From Pelomyxa schiedti (taxonomy: Eukaryota > Evosea > Pelobiontida > Pelomyxidae): DNA of 41,211 bases. The number at the start of each line of letters is the position of its first letter. Position 1 is the first letter of the stretch. The DNA lies in contig JAHLWZ010000195.1 of assembly GCA_020536535.1 (NCBI GenBank), positions 1-41,211 of the forward strand, given 5' to 3'. The notes under the pieces were generated by a model. It ran no database searches. It worked only from the letters and a program-made list of their open reading frames with translations, and had not been told where the DNA came from. Both the position numbers and the translations under genes were made by a program. Of the stretch, positions 32,801-41,211 are shown one piece after another.

Positions 32801-33032
32801 AATCGGGGTTGCACACAACACAACAGGGCAAGACACTGACGCCGCGGTCACATTTTCGATAATGGGACACAACCCAACAGTAAAAAAGTAAGGCGATTGC
32901 CTGAGCAGGAAAAAACACGTAGTCCCTACTGTCTGTTGTTTGTTAACGTCAACATCCAACAACACAAGAACAAGTAGTGAGGGCATGCACCAGAAGAACC
33001 AGAACCAAAACAAGCCACCTCTGTAGCCTCAT
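29884..33032 (-). CDS. HEXA: Beta-hexosaminidase (GH20), lysosomal or secreted
   Basis: Removes terminal N-acetylhexosamine from glycans and glycolipids by substrate-assisted catalysis. The minus strand gives a signal peptide (MRLQRWLVLVLVLLVHALTT), a Cys/Pro-rich segment with a run of prolines, and an extra Cys-rich module at 32.48-32.2 kb (GCVYCNTDGTC, GCRFCACAGMC). The GH20b domain follows (PPILWPRIGS, ISKALERYQYMTFPW). The catalytic barrel has FGWRGLLLDSSRHFLP, FNVLHWHLSDGASFPLYTKS, and the acid/stabiliser pair in KFLHLGSDEVNHDCW (D-E intact). It ends WGEFVDE, KVWPMAAAAG and a C-terminal exon CRMKRRGIGVSPIGAGSC before TAA 29884-29886. That last exon is reached by splicing from about 29.99 kb; without it a premature stop would be read. 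Introns are short and frequent. The Cys-rich module is not part of HEXA/HEXB of animals. Confidence 0.94.
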
Positions 33033-33325
33033 GATGTCAAAGAATTCCACAAGAAAAACTTGTGCACCAGTCCTAATTGCACTCCAGCATCTTGATGGTC
33101 AGGCACCAATTCACCCTCTGAGATTCAACCACCACGGATCAACGAGGGGGTAGGCAAGTCGACCCATGGAGGACCGCATTCCCAGAGAACTGATCATATC
33201 ATCGATCTCCCCAAACTTACGTACCTTTGTTTTCTTACAGTGCAACTCAACAGTCCACATTTGTGTGAAAAAGCGTGTTTTTCATTTGGGTTAAATTAAA
33301 GAATCGGTCGGTTCAACCGTTGACA
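33033..33325. other. Divergent promoter region of hexosaminidase and TKL kinase
   Basis: No gene seen in these ~290 bp between two divergent starts. No clear TATA box. A short direct ACCGTTGAC-type sequence lies just before the kinase ATG. Confidence 0.4.
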
Positions 33326-34927
33326 ATGCGGGCGTTGGTGGTGTCTCTGGTTGTGGCGTGCGCGATTGGCGTGTGCTTCGGCACCATCTTGGTTGGTGAC
33401 CAACTTTCTGGCGGGACGTCCATCTACACTCTGGATACAACAAGCCAACCGCTGGCGGCAAAGAATATGTGAGCCTCGTATTACTATTTCTACTTCACAT
33501 TGTGCCCCCCCCCCCCCCCTTTTTTTTTTTTTTTTTTTTGCTTTACCGCTTCTTAATTCCTGGATAGAGGAACCTGGAGAAGTACCGATGTCGCAGTAAA
33601 AGTACGTGTCTTTGATAAAAATATGTGGTTCTTATACCAATAGGTATTGAAATTCCAAGAAATGGACGAAATTTCCTTTGCTGAATTTAAACGGGAAATT
33701 CAAATGATGGAGGATATTAGGTCAATATATTGTATCAACTTTATCGGTATGACTTTTTGAGTAATTATGAATTTAATCCTAATTAGGAGCCGTAACCACT
33801 CCTGGCAAATGCTGCATTGTTACTGTATTATCCGTTCCCCTAAATTCTTCTTGTAAATCTCATTTCAGGAATTTTGTGAGCATGGCAGCTTGTCATCAGT
33901 AACAATCCTCATCTTTAGTTAAATAAGTTAGGATTCAGGTAATGCGCAAGTATAACATGTGCTATTGTCTCAAAGTAAAAATGGCATCTGATGCTGCTAA
34001 GGGTATTTTTATATTTCCAACAGTTGTTTCTGTTAATGATGATGTTGTCCTTCAGGGATGAACTACCTGCACACCAATGGAATTATTCACCGAGATTTCA
34101 AACCTGGTTTACCAGTTACTTGTCAATACTTTTATCAACCATTACCAAGACAACCTTCTTGTCACTTCCTTGGCGTTAAATTCTCCAGTCAACTGCAAAA
34201 TAACAGGTAACTGACCTCGCCTTTTGTAACTAATATCCCTGTGAGATTTTGGAACTACCCGGGATATTAATGAAGCCAATGCAACCAATAAGTGAAACTC
34301 CCGAGAGGTTTTTCCTTCTCATATCATATAGATACACATTGGGCATTGGAACAGTGATGTATCATGCTCCGGAGATGATTCTCCCGGCAACTGAGGGTGC
34401 GTACAATCAGTCTTGTGATGTGTTTAGGTGTGTATACCTTTTGCTTTTAAACTTTGACTAGTGCAGTTATGCTGTTACGTTGTATGAATTATATGTGGAT
34501 GAAGATTGTTATCCTCCGACTCTGTTCAAAAGCTTTTATCGTAAGAGGTTTTTTTTTACCTGAGCAATTTACAAGTCTTTTAGAAGTCTCACAGTTCATA
34601 ATGGAAGGAAAGGTTGACACCCACCAAATCACAATAATAAGAATAATGAACGATGCATAATAGCGGAGACCTATACCTGATAGTTGCCCTTCAGACTATG
34701 CCCGGCTCGTAACTGATTGTTGGCAACAAGACCCGAGTGCCAGGCCTTGTGTGTTCCCCTCTATTACTTTCAAACTACTCATCAATTCCACAGCATTCAA
34801 GGAAATTGAAAGCCGCGTACAAGTAATAATGGAAGAAGCCCGGCAGAACCTCGATACAAATCTTCCTGTAACAACTCTCAAACAACCCTCAGCAGGGAAA
34901 CCCAAGCCATCATTGACCACCAACTAA
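33326..34927 (+). CDS. TKL-type Ser/Thr protein kinase with an unusual N-lobe start
   Basis: A tyrosine-kinase-like group kinase with intact catalytic residues. After exon 1, splicing gives IGTWRSTDVAVK (beta-3 Lys), EFKREIQMMEDI (alpha-C Glu), INFIGAVTTPGKCCIVTEFC, MASDAAKGMNYLH, GIIHRDFKPDNLLVT (HRD and Asn), KITDFGTTRDINEA (DFG), IGTVMYHAPEMILP (APE), AYNQSCDVFSYAVTLYELYV and LVTDCWQQDPSARPSFKEIE, ending at TAA 34925-34927. Exon 1 (33326 on) encodes MRALVVSLVVACAIGVCFGT, which looks like a signal peptide or anchor, then LVGDQLSGGTSIYTLDTTSQ in place of a standard GxGxFGxV loop. It joins the kinase through an intron holding a C15-T20 homopolymer (33505-33539), a place prone to assembly error. 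So either the N-lobe is divergent, or exon 1 belongs to another gene. No LRR or TM-Ig module precedes it. Confidence 0.86.
33505..33539 (+). repeat. C15-T20 homopolymer tract in an intron
   Basis: Fifteen C followed by twenty T, within the polypyrimidine region of the first intron of the TKL kinase gene. Long homopolymers like this often break or misjoin assemblies. Confidence 0.9.
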
Positions 34928-35079
34928 TCTGTAATTTCTGCTTAAAATAGTGAGGAACCCCTTTTGTGCGATTGATTCAATTCAAGCCCAGTTGAGTTGC
35001 GAACTGGCCAATTAATAACGCTTCGTTTAAAGGGTTATTACGTGAAGTTGTCAACAAACAACCAAAAAAAAAAAGCAAG
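34928..35079. other. Short intergenic interval before the DUF4139-like gene
   Basis: No gene seen. It contains TTGTCAACAAACAACC at about 35048, followed by an A-rich leader directly before ATG 35080. Confidence 0.4.
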
Positions 35080-38000
35080 ATGGCGTCTGAAAAAAAAACG
35101 GCATGCGTTACGGAGCGCGAGGAAGCCACTACCCCGTCATCGCCGACAAGCACAAGTGGGTTCGAAGGGGTTATGCCCATCACTCGGGTACGTGCGTTGT
35201 AGTAGTTGACAGTCTTATCACTGAGTTCCGGTTCAGGTGGCGTGCTTTAAAAGCGGCACAGTCCAACTGGAAAGAGAAATAGAGATCGTAGGCAATGCGC
35301 ACGTTGACCTGTACTTCATTCCCTCCCAGTTCGAGCAAGCACAGAAGTCTCTGGAACTTATAGACGAATCGGGCAATGGTACTTTTTGTTGTTTCTGGGG
35401 TTCCACTCACAGCTGTACCACAGGTCACCGTTTGTTACGACAACAAAAAAACTAGCACCCCAACACCAGACAAAAAGTGGAGGATTGAGACCACTGATGT
35501 TCTGGACGACGTTCTCAAACAGCTTCAAGGCACACAAGTACCCTTGGGGTGTATTTTGTGTGCGATAATATGACTACTTTTAGGTGATTATTCGAACAGT
35601 GAAGGGTGATTTTGGAGGTCTGTTTGTTGGCTTTCAGACACTTCCCGAGAGGCGAACGTCTCCAACTGGTTTTCATTGCCAATGTATCTCGGCTTTCTAA
35701 AATGAAGTACAGAAAAGCAGACGGAGGTGATGAGAAACTGCGTTCTTCTCTCGAATGATTCTATTGTACTGTATGTTGGTAGAGATACTACCGCTTTCTC
35801 ATCGTTTAAGTATCTGCGTTGCCGACATTGTTTCCGTCCAAATTATGCACCAACCTTTTCTTGGGGGAATCGAAAAAGCACTAAAAAATATCGCTCATCC
35901 ACCTCCCAAGTTGTCAGATTTCCGTAAGGCGAGTGCCGCCCTTTGGGTCTTTATGCATTTACCATAAAGTAGATCACTGTCTTCACCCAAGGAAAGGGGA
36001 ACAGGAAATTGCTTTGCCGTTATAACCTTCAACAGCATGCTTGGTATTCACTGGTTTTTTCTGTATTTTCCTCACGGGATAAAGGAAAGCAAGCTATCGC
36101 TTGATGCTTCCAGATCTGTTTGAAAAGAAAAATGCCTTCGAAATCCCATTACAAGGCTGGGCTGAGGTCCCAAGGCACTCCCCATATTCCCTTTAACGCT
36201 CCCCAGATTACAAACGCGCTTGGAGAAGATTGGCCTGAAGTTGAGCTCTCACTTGTTGGAAGTGCAAAAAGCCTCTCCACTGACACTTCAGGGAGAATCG
36301 CATTCGTTAACAAAGGGTCAATAAAAGTAAACATCACTCTGTCTACCACTGGAGCTACCCTACCAGTTGTCCTCAAGGCACACGAACTTGTGGTCGACCT
36401 TAAACGCACCGTCTCGAGTCATTTTGGTTCACGCTTAGACTGGGAATTCCGCACTAACTATATTTAGGCATTCCACAGGAAAATATCACACTCCTTTATG
36501 GTGGCGCTATTCTGGAAGATTACCAGAACTCAAAAGAGAGTCGCTTGAAGGTTTTCTCATATACATTTCGTTTCCTGTAACGAGAAACCAATAGGATGGT
36601 TGTGGAGTTATCTGTGTCGTTCGTAAATTACCTTCCGAGACGGAGGATACCAGTAGTAAACCGAGAATGACTGATGTCCTTCAAGCCTCAAGTACATTCA
36701 GGCACACTATACCTTATCCAATTACCTTCTTGAATGAACAAGTGGGTACATTTCTCTCACCTTCTTCCTGACACTGTGTCAGAGAGCTCTAGTTCCGATA
36801 CTTAATCGGCCAATATCTGTATCGAACGTTTTCCTGTGCGAATTGACAACAGCTACAGCCAGTTGCACTCTTAACCCACAGAGAGCTATCCTACTAACTA
36901 ACTCACTGGGTATTAGAGACCCCTTTTTCTTTTATATTGATGCCCAGCTCAGGTTCCACACTGGAAGAGGGACCTCTTCGCTTGATGTTCACAGGAGACC
37001 GAGTTAAGGTTGTTGAAACTTCACTTTTTACCCTCCGTCCTGAGGAACAGCAATTCATTCCTATTGGCTCTGAAATGGGTATTTCAACAGTAGCACTTAA
37101 CCTTTTTAACGTACTCCAGGTGTGATTGTAACTGTACGAGTAAAAGTAGATGACCTGGGGCAACATGCCACCATCATAGAAAACAACGGTTTGTTGACAA
37201 CTAAAATGTTACTTACAACGAAAAGAGGTGAGATTCCTTTCTACTCGTGTTCGCACAGCAGAGTACACGCTCTATAACAAGCTTGGGCAACCTGCCGTTT
37301 TATACATTGACCACCCCCACTCCCGTGACTGGGAGGTCTTCCAAATTCCCCCGCACTTCGCCCAAGTAAAACAGTCCTATAGGTTTCCCTCACTTATTTT
37401 TACTCACGAGAATAACACCTACAAGGCTCCAGTTCTTATTGATGGATACCCCTGTAACCTTTGCCATCAAAGAGAAGTCTATCGAGACTGAAAGCTCTTT
37501 CCTCAAGGATCTTGACACGAATCAATTAGATGCATGGAAAGAAGCCAATGTAAATATCTCTTTTTTCCGGTCTCGTTAACCTGTCGCAGCGTGTCGATGC
37601 CGACACTTATCGACAATTGCTCGAGATTACTGCTCTCCAACAGAAGCTGGTTGACTTACGTGATTCTATTCAAGTCCGGGAGATGGAGTCAGTTGAGCTG
37701 TTGGCACAACAAGAACGATTCCGCGAGAACATTCAGGTTCTCACTGCTGGTGCCGCTGCGGATTCTACTGGTAGGAGGTTGTACTTTTAGACTCCTTGCA
37801 CTAATGGGGCATCCAGGTTACCAGGCTTATGCCAAAGAGCTATCTGAAACAGAAGAGAAGCTACTAAAGATTTCAGAAGAAACTCGTACCCTCAAGACCC
37901 AGGAGAAAAGTACACAGGAACAGCATCAAAAGAAGTGTACCAGCCTCAAGATAAACTGTATCTTCAAGGGATTTGATGACAGCACCGGTACCCTCGTTGC

Positions 38001-38148
38001 AATAGCAATTCCTGCCCCAGCTAGCCCCACCTCCACAGTCACCCCGACTACAACCACCTCTACTACAACTTCCACTTCCACCTCCTCATCCTCATCCTCA
38101 AATCCAGCTGAAGCAGCAGAACTCGCTACCCCCCACAAAAACCATTGA
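35080..38148 (+). CDS. DUF4139/DUF4140-like protein (mucoidy-inhibitor-A type), function unknown
   Basis: A multi-exon protein beginning MASEKKTACVTEREEATTPS, then ITRVACFKSGTVQLEREIEI, NAHVDLYFIPSQFEQAQKSL and WRIETTDVLDDVLKQLQGTQ. This corresponds to the N-terminal beta/coiled domain that opens DUF4139 proteins. Near 36.95-37.1 kb is GPLRLMFTGDRVKVVETSLF with RPEEQQFIPIGSEMGIS. Near 37.25-37.45 kb is RTAEYTLYNKLGQPAVLYID with SRDWEVF and SYRFP. Together these match the family pattern 'pG-x-v-y-dg-xfvG...G-D-x-xi...N-x-x-x-x-xv-x-l-x-v-x-d...YRF'. A coiled-coil end follows (LLEITALQQKLVDLRDSIQV, ERFRENIQVL, YAKELSETEEKLLKISEETR). It closes with a Thr/Ser-rich tail and TGA 38146-38148. No signal peptide or TM segment. 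The molecular function of the family is not known. Some central exons (36.5-36.9 kb) are not confidently joined. Confidence 0.66.
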
Positions 38149-38209
38149 AACTCCCCATCCGCGAAACGGGGTCGCAAAAAAGTAGTTTTTCCAAGAAATT
38201 CTTTCCAAC

Positions 38210-40300
38210 ATGAGCTACGACGGGGAGGGCGCGCCCCTGTTGACGCGCACCGATGCGCCGGCGGAGGGTGGGGCCGCTGAAAATAGCCCTCATGGCGATC
38301 AAACCGAATTTATCTCGAAAAAGCCTTGGTGGAGGCTCTTTCTTTCTCAGACCTGGATTATGGCCAACGGTGTTGTTCATCAGAGGTATGAACCTCTTGT
38401 GATTCATTAATTGATTGATTGATTGATTGATTGGTGCGTCGGTGCTATCATATCATTTTTATAGTCTCGCTACCATCCTTCTTCCAGCAGTGGTACGGGA
38501 ACTCAAACCTGTTGGTGCCGCTTCGATTGTTGGAATAGTTGGCGGTGTGAGCATCGTTTTTCAGTTTTCAGGAGTTGCGTGTATCTATTGGAGTGACAGA
38601 TGCAACAGTCGTTTAGGTATATGTTCGGGTTACTCTGATCCTCTAATAAATGAAAAGGAAGACGCCGTCCTTTTGTACTCCTTGCATCCGCCATTATGAT
38701 CGTGGGACTCCTTGGGTTTATGTTTGGGGCCATGTTTGAAGTTCTATTTGTGTTACTTCCGGGGTATTACATCTCAGAAAAAATTCCATGATCACTCTGC
38801 TCAGATACTTTATCACACTCACCGGAATTGCTGTCGGCGCATCAACAATGTCAGCATTACTCCCTGACATTTGCCCTTCTTCTCAGCATGGTGTTGGATC
38901 TGCAGCAATGTGCATTCACAATTATGTAGGGACTGCAATTGGTAATTGTACCAATGCTGTTGACCCTGCTAAGCCCTGTTGGCAGGTTTTCTGCTTACCT
39001 CATTTGATCTTTCCACGGAAACTATCTGTGGGATTTACGGAGCTTCCATCATTGTGTGCTCAATTCCAACTATTCTTTTTGCACAAGAACGAGTTTGGAA
39101 TCTTCTACCAGAGCGTCCTGTAATCGTGGCATCTAAAGTACGGGTTCCATATGGTATTGACTTCACCCACACCAAAAAGAAACTCACAAGTAGAGTGAAG
39201 AACTTCTTCATGATGATTGTTAATTTTTTCAAATCATATATGTTGAGGTACTCTTTTCTGGCGCCTTTAATTTTTGCTGCAGGTTTTCGCCAACAAAACA
39301 CCCTGACTTCCTGCTGTCTCTTTTTATGACGTGCTGAGACCGAACTTTATTATTGAGTTCTAACTCATAAAAAGCGGCTGTTGGTTTCTTGGCTCCACAG
39401 GCAGTATATATCTTCAGTACTGGCTTGCTGACATGGCTTGTGTTGCTGATGCTTCTTCAGTAACTAGTACTAACTTCAGAGTTTTTGCTCACCTACTTTT
39501 CCTTTCCCATAGACTGCTTCAACTGTTTCCTTAATTTCCATGGGTACCGCATTTGCTTTTTCGGTTCCCTTTGGCCCAGTAAGTGACAAGATTTTTGGGC
39601 GAAAACCATTTGCACTCCTTGCTATGGTACTTGAAGCAGGCACTTATATTGCGTTTATGTTTATCCGTGATCTAACGTGGATTTATGTCCTTGGTATGGC
39701 CTCTTTGCAAGTTATTTTTATTTGCCATCCACTCAACTTACAAAGGAGTTGCTTCTGGTATGGGAAATGGCCTCTTTTTGTCTGTATAGCTTCCTCCGGC
39801 TTCCAGAAATCTAAAGCTTTAAAAGATGGGCTATGCAATGTCATGTGACACTCTGCCTTCAAAAGTGTCAGGGGGCAAGTACATGGCACTTGTTACAGTG
39901 GTAATCATCACTGGAATGACTGTGGGCCAAGCTACTCTGGGTACATATTTCCAATAAATTAAGCAAGACATTCATGTGCTCCAGGCCTTATTCTTGGCTA
40001 TTTTGCCCAACCAGAAAGCTACTGCTCTATTTCAGGGTCGTCAGGATCACATTCACTCTCTGCAAGTTACCTGTCGAGCTCAAGCTCCAGTGTGGAAGAG
40101 CATTACTCTTCTCTTGGCTACATTGTACCTATTCCTCTTTGCAACTACATCTCATTCTTGACAAGATACTCTTTTCGATCTCTGCTTTCTTCTTTATGCT
40201 TGGATTTATAGTTATCCTTCCTATCTCTACAGCACGTGGGAAAAAGGCCCAACTGGCTGAGGACCAGAACCCTGAGGGGACACATTCCGATGCCACTTGA
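38210..40300 (+). CDS. Major facilitator superfamily transporter (SLC45-like)
   Basis: A 12-TM transporter. ATG 38210 gives a cytosolic N-terminus with a dileucine-like motif (EGAPLLTRTD), often an endolysosomal sorting signal, then WWRLFLSQTWIMANGVVHQS. Helix 1-2 contains LATILLPAVVRELKPVG and VGGVSIVFQFSG. The loop 2-3 signature appears after an intron as SDRCNSRLGRRRPFVLLAS. A pseudo-symmetric second copy of the motif is SDKIFGRKPFALLAMVLE (39.6 kb) after MGTAFAFSVPFGP. Further helices include LRYFITLTGIAVGASTMSAL and VVIITGMTVGQATLG, with the last near ISAFFFMLGFIVILPI before a polar tail ending at TGA 40298-40300. The GRRRPF motif is typical of the SLC45/sucrose-H+ symporter branch, but substrate cannot be read from sequence. 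Several 40-80-nt introns interrupt it. Confidence 0.87.
38410..38433 (+). repeat. ATTG tetranucleotide microsatellite, 6 copies
   Basis: Six perfect ATTG units inside the first intron of the MFS transporter gene. It may be length-polymorphic. Confidence 0.9.
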
Positions 40301-40723
40301 AGCTAAAACATGAAGTGCATGTACATAGCGCTCCATCATTATGTAGGAACGAAGAAAGTGTCGATCTCTTTTCCTCGTCCAACGCTTTAGATGCGGAGTT
40401 GTCGGCTGCCAAGAAAGTGTCTCAAACGTATAGTATACTCTTCCAAATATGGGGGCAGGTGGGTGATGTTGGTGAAGGGTGTCCTTAGTGTGGCCCTTGG
40501 TGTGTAGCTGCAACCTGACAACACTTGTGCCAGGCTGTTTCCTTGTGTAAAACACTAGTATGGTTATAAAGGCAGTACCCTAGAGCATGATGTACAAGTG
40601 TGGTGCACTAAAAGCAAGATTGTAATGCTTCTTGTGTACCCCAAGTGTAAGCTAACACAAAGAAACTGTTTGTTGCTTGGGGTACCAACAAGGTGCGCCA
40701 AGGCCAGAAGTACACAAGGGTAA

Positions 40724-40759
40724 CCACCGACAACAACCACCTGTGGTTGTTGTCGGTGG
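40724..40759. repeat. 17-bp perfect palindrome with a 2-nt spacer
   Basis: Arms CCACCGACAACAACCAC (40724-40740) and its exact reverse complement (40743-40759) are separated by CT. The right arm is also the first 17 nt of the direct repeat that recurs at 41091. Confidence 0.92.
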
Positions 40760-41211
40760 AGAAGGAGGGTTGGGTAGGGAACACTGGTGTTGTGCAACAA
40801 AATGCACAACGTGGACCTGAATGTTCACTGGCGGGACACCCTTTTCGTGCTCGTTTTCAAAAAAAATTTGGAACTTGCTGGACTGGATCCTAACACTTCC
40901 GTGTCGGAAGTTAGCTGCTGTACGGTTACGCAAAATGGGCTTGGAAGGACCTCGGAAAAAAAATTGCAAAGAACAACAAACGATAGCCACAGATTGCACC
41001 AACCAGTTCACATTTTGCATTTGGTATGTATTTTCACATTTCTTTGGCTGAGTGGAGGCACAAGATTCTGGGTAAGGAAGCACACCACAGGTGGTTGTTG
41101 TCGGTGGAGAAGGAGGGTTGGGTAGGGAACACTGGTGTTGTGCAACAAAATGCACAACGTGGACCTGAATGTTCACTGGCGGGACACCCTTTTCGTGCTC
41201 GTTTTCAAAAA
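40743..41211 (+). repeat. 121-nt identical direct repeat, two copies 348 bp apart
   Basis: Copies are 40743-40863 and 41091-41211, with no mismatch. The second copy runs into the window end, so the true repeat may be longer. The 227 bp between them are unique. This could be a tandem array, the ends of a repeat element, or an assembly overlap at a contig end. Confidence 0.9.

Larger units (their letters stand above)
40301..41211. other. No recognised gene; repeats at the window end
   Basis: No protein family is visible on either strand. A plus-strand open frame from about 40787, containing MHNVDLNVHWRDTLFVLVFK, looks faintly protein-like, but it lies in a duplicated segment and has no known motif. 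The first ~400 nt would include the 3' UTR of the transporter. Confidence 0.45.

Noticed and set aside
40787-41125. 112-codon open frame as a new gene
   Set aside because: It spans the repeat region, has no known motif and runs into a partial repeat copy; evidence is too weak.

Overview
This window is nuclear DNA of a unicellular eukaryote with a compact, intron-rich genome. Every confident gene is a eukaryotic protein family, and almost every one is cut by short introns (mostly 40-60 nt, some possibly 24-35 nt). TAA, TAG and TGA all act as stops. The gene set (RICTOR, ARF6, AP-2 sigma, a PAK-like kinase, RAD1, CRNKL1, LITAF, and above all an LRR-TM-Ig-like-TKL receptor kinase) fits Amoebozoa best. 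That placement is inference; no rRNA or other marker is present. I found no prokaryotic, viral, CRISPR, tRNA or rRNA feature.

Layout from left to right (CDS spans include introns). 0.33-6.9 kb (-): RICTOR, the TORC2 subunit. 7.0-7.8 kb (+): a tail-anchored coiled-coil protein. 7.8-8.3 kb: an unresolved stretch. 8.3-9.5 kb (+): a PAK-family pseudokinase whose catalytic HRD motif is lost. 9.7-10.4 kb (+): ARF6-like GTPase. 10.7-12.3 kb (+): three-RRM TIA-1/PUB1-like protein with two apparent GC-AG introns. 12.4-13.2 kb (+): hemerythrin-domain protein. 13.3-13.8 kb (-): LITAF-domain protein. 14.1-16.9 kb (-): NRF-6-like membrane acyltransferase. 16.9-17.8 kb (-): TLC-domain membrane protein. 17.9-20.7 kb (-): spliceosomal CRNKL1/Clf1. 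20.8-21.8 kb (+): RWDD1/Gir2. 21.9-25.4 kb (+): LRR receptor kinase cut by a 100-N gap. 25.7-26.9 kb (+): nucleolin-like two-RRM protein. 27.1-28.8 kb (+): RAD1 of the 9-1-1 clamp. 29.1-29.8 kb (+): AP-2 sigma. 29.9-33.0 kb (-): GH20 beta-hexosaminidase. 33.3-34.9 kb (+): TKL kinase. 35.1-38.1 kb (+): DUF4139-like protein. 38.2-40.3 kb (+): MFS transporter. 40.3-41.2 kb: no recognisable gene, but an inverted repeat and a 121-nt direct repeat.

The genes form no operon-like pathway. Several belong to the same cell biology: ARF6, AP-2 sigma and LITAF in plasma-membrane and endosomal traffic; RICTOR/TORC2, the PAK-like pseudokinase and the receptor/TKL kinases in signalling to the cortex; hexosaminidase in the lysosome. 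Intergenic spaces are very small (15-70 bp in many places), so promoters and 3' ends must be short or overlap neighbouring genes.

The most notable observations are the catalytically degenerate PAK homologue, the one-exon-per-LRR structure of the receptor kinase, the fold-back palindrome that abuts the scaffold gap and replaces the kinase glycine loop, the GC-AG and ultrashort introns, and the 15-bp gap between two same-strand membrane-protein genes.
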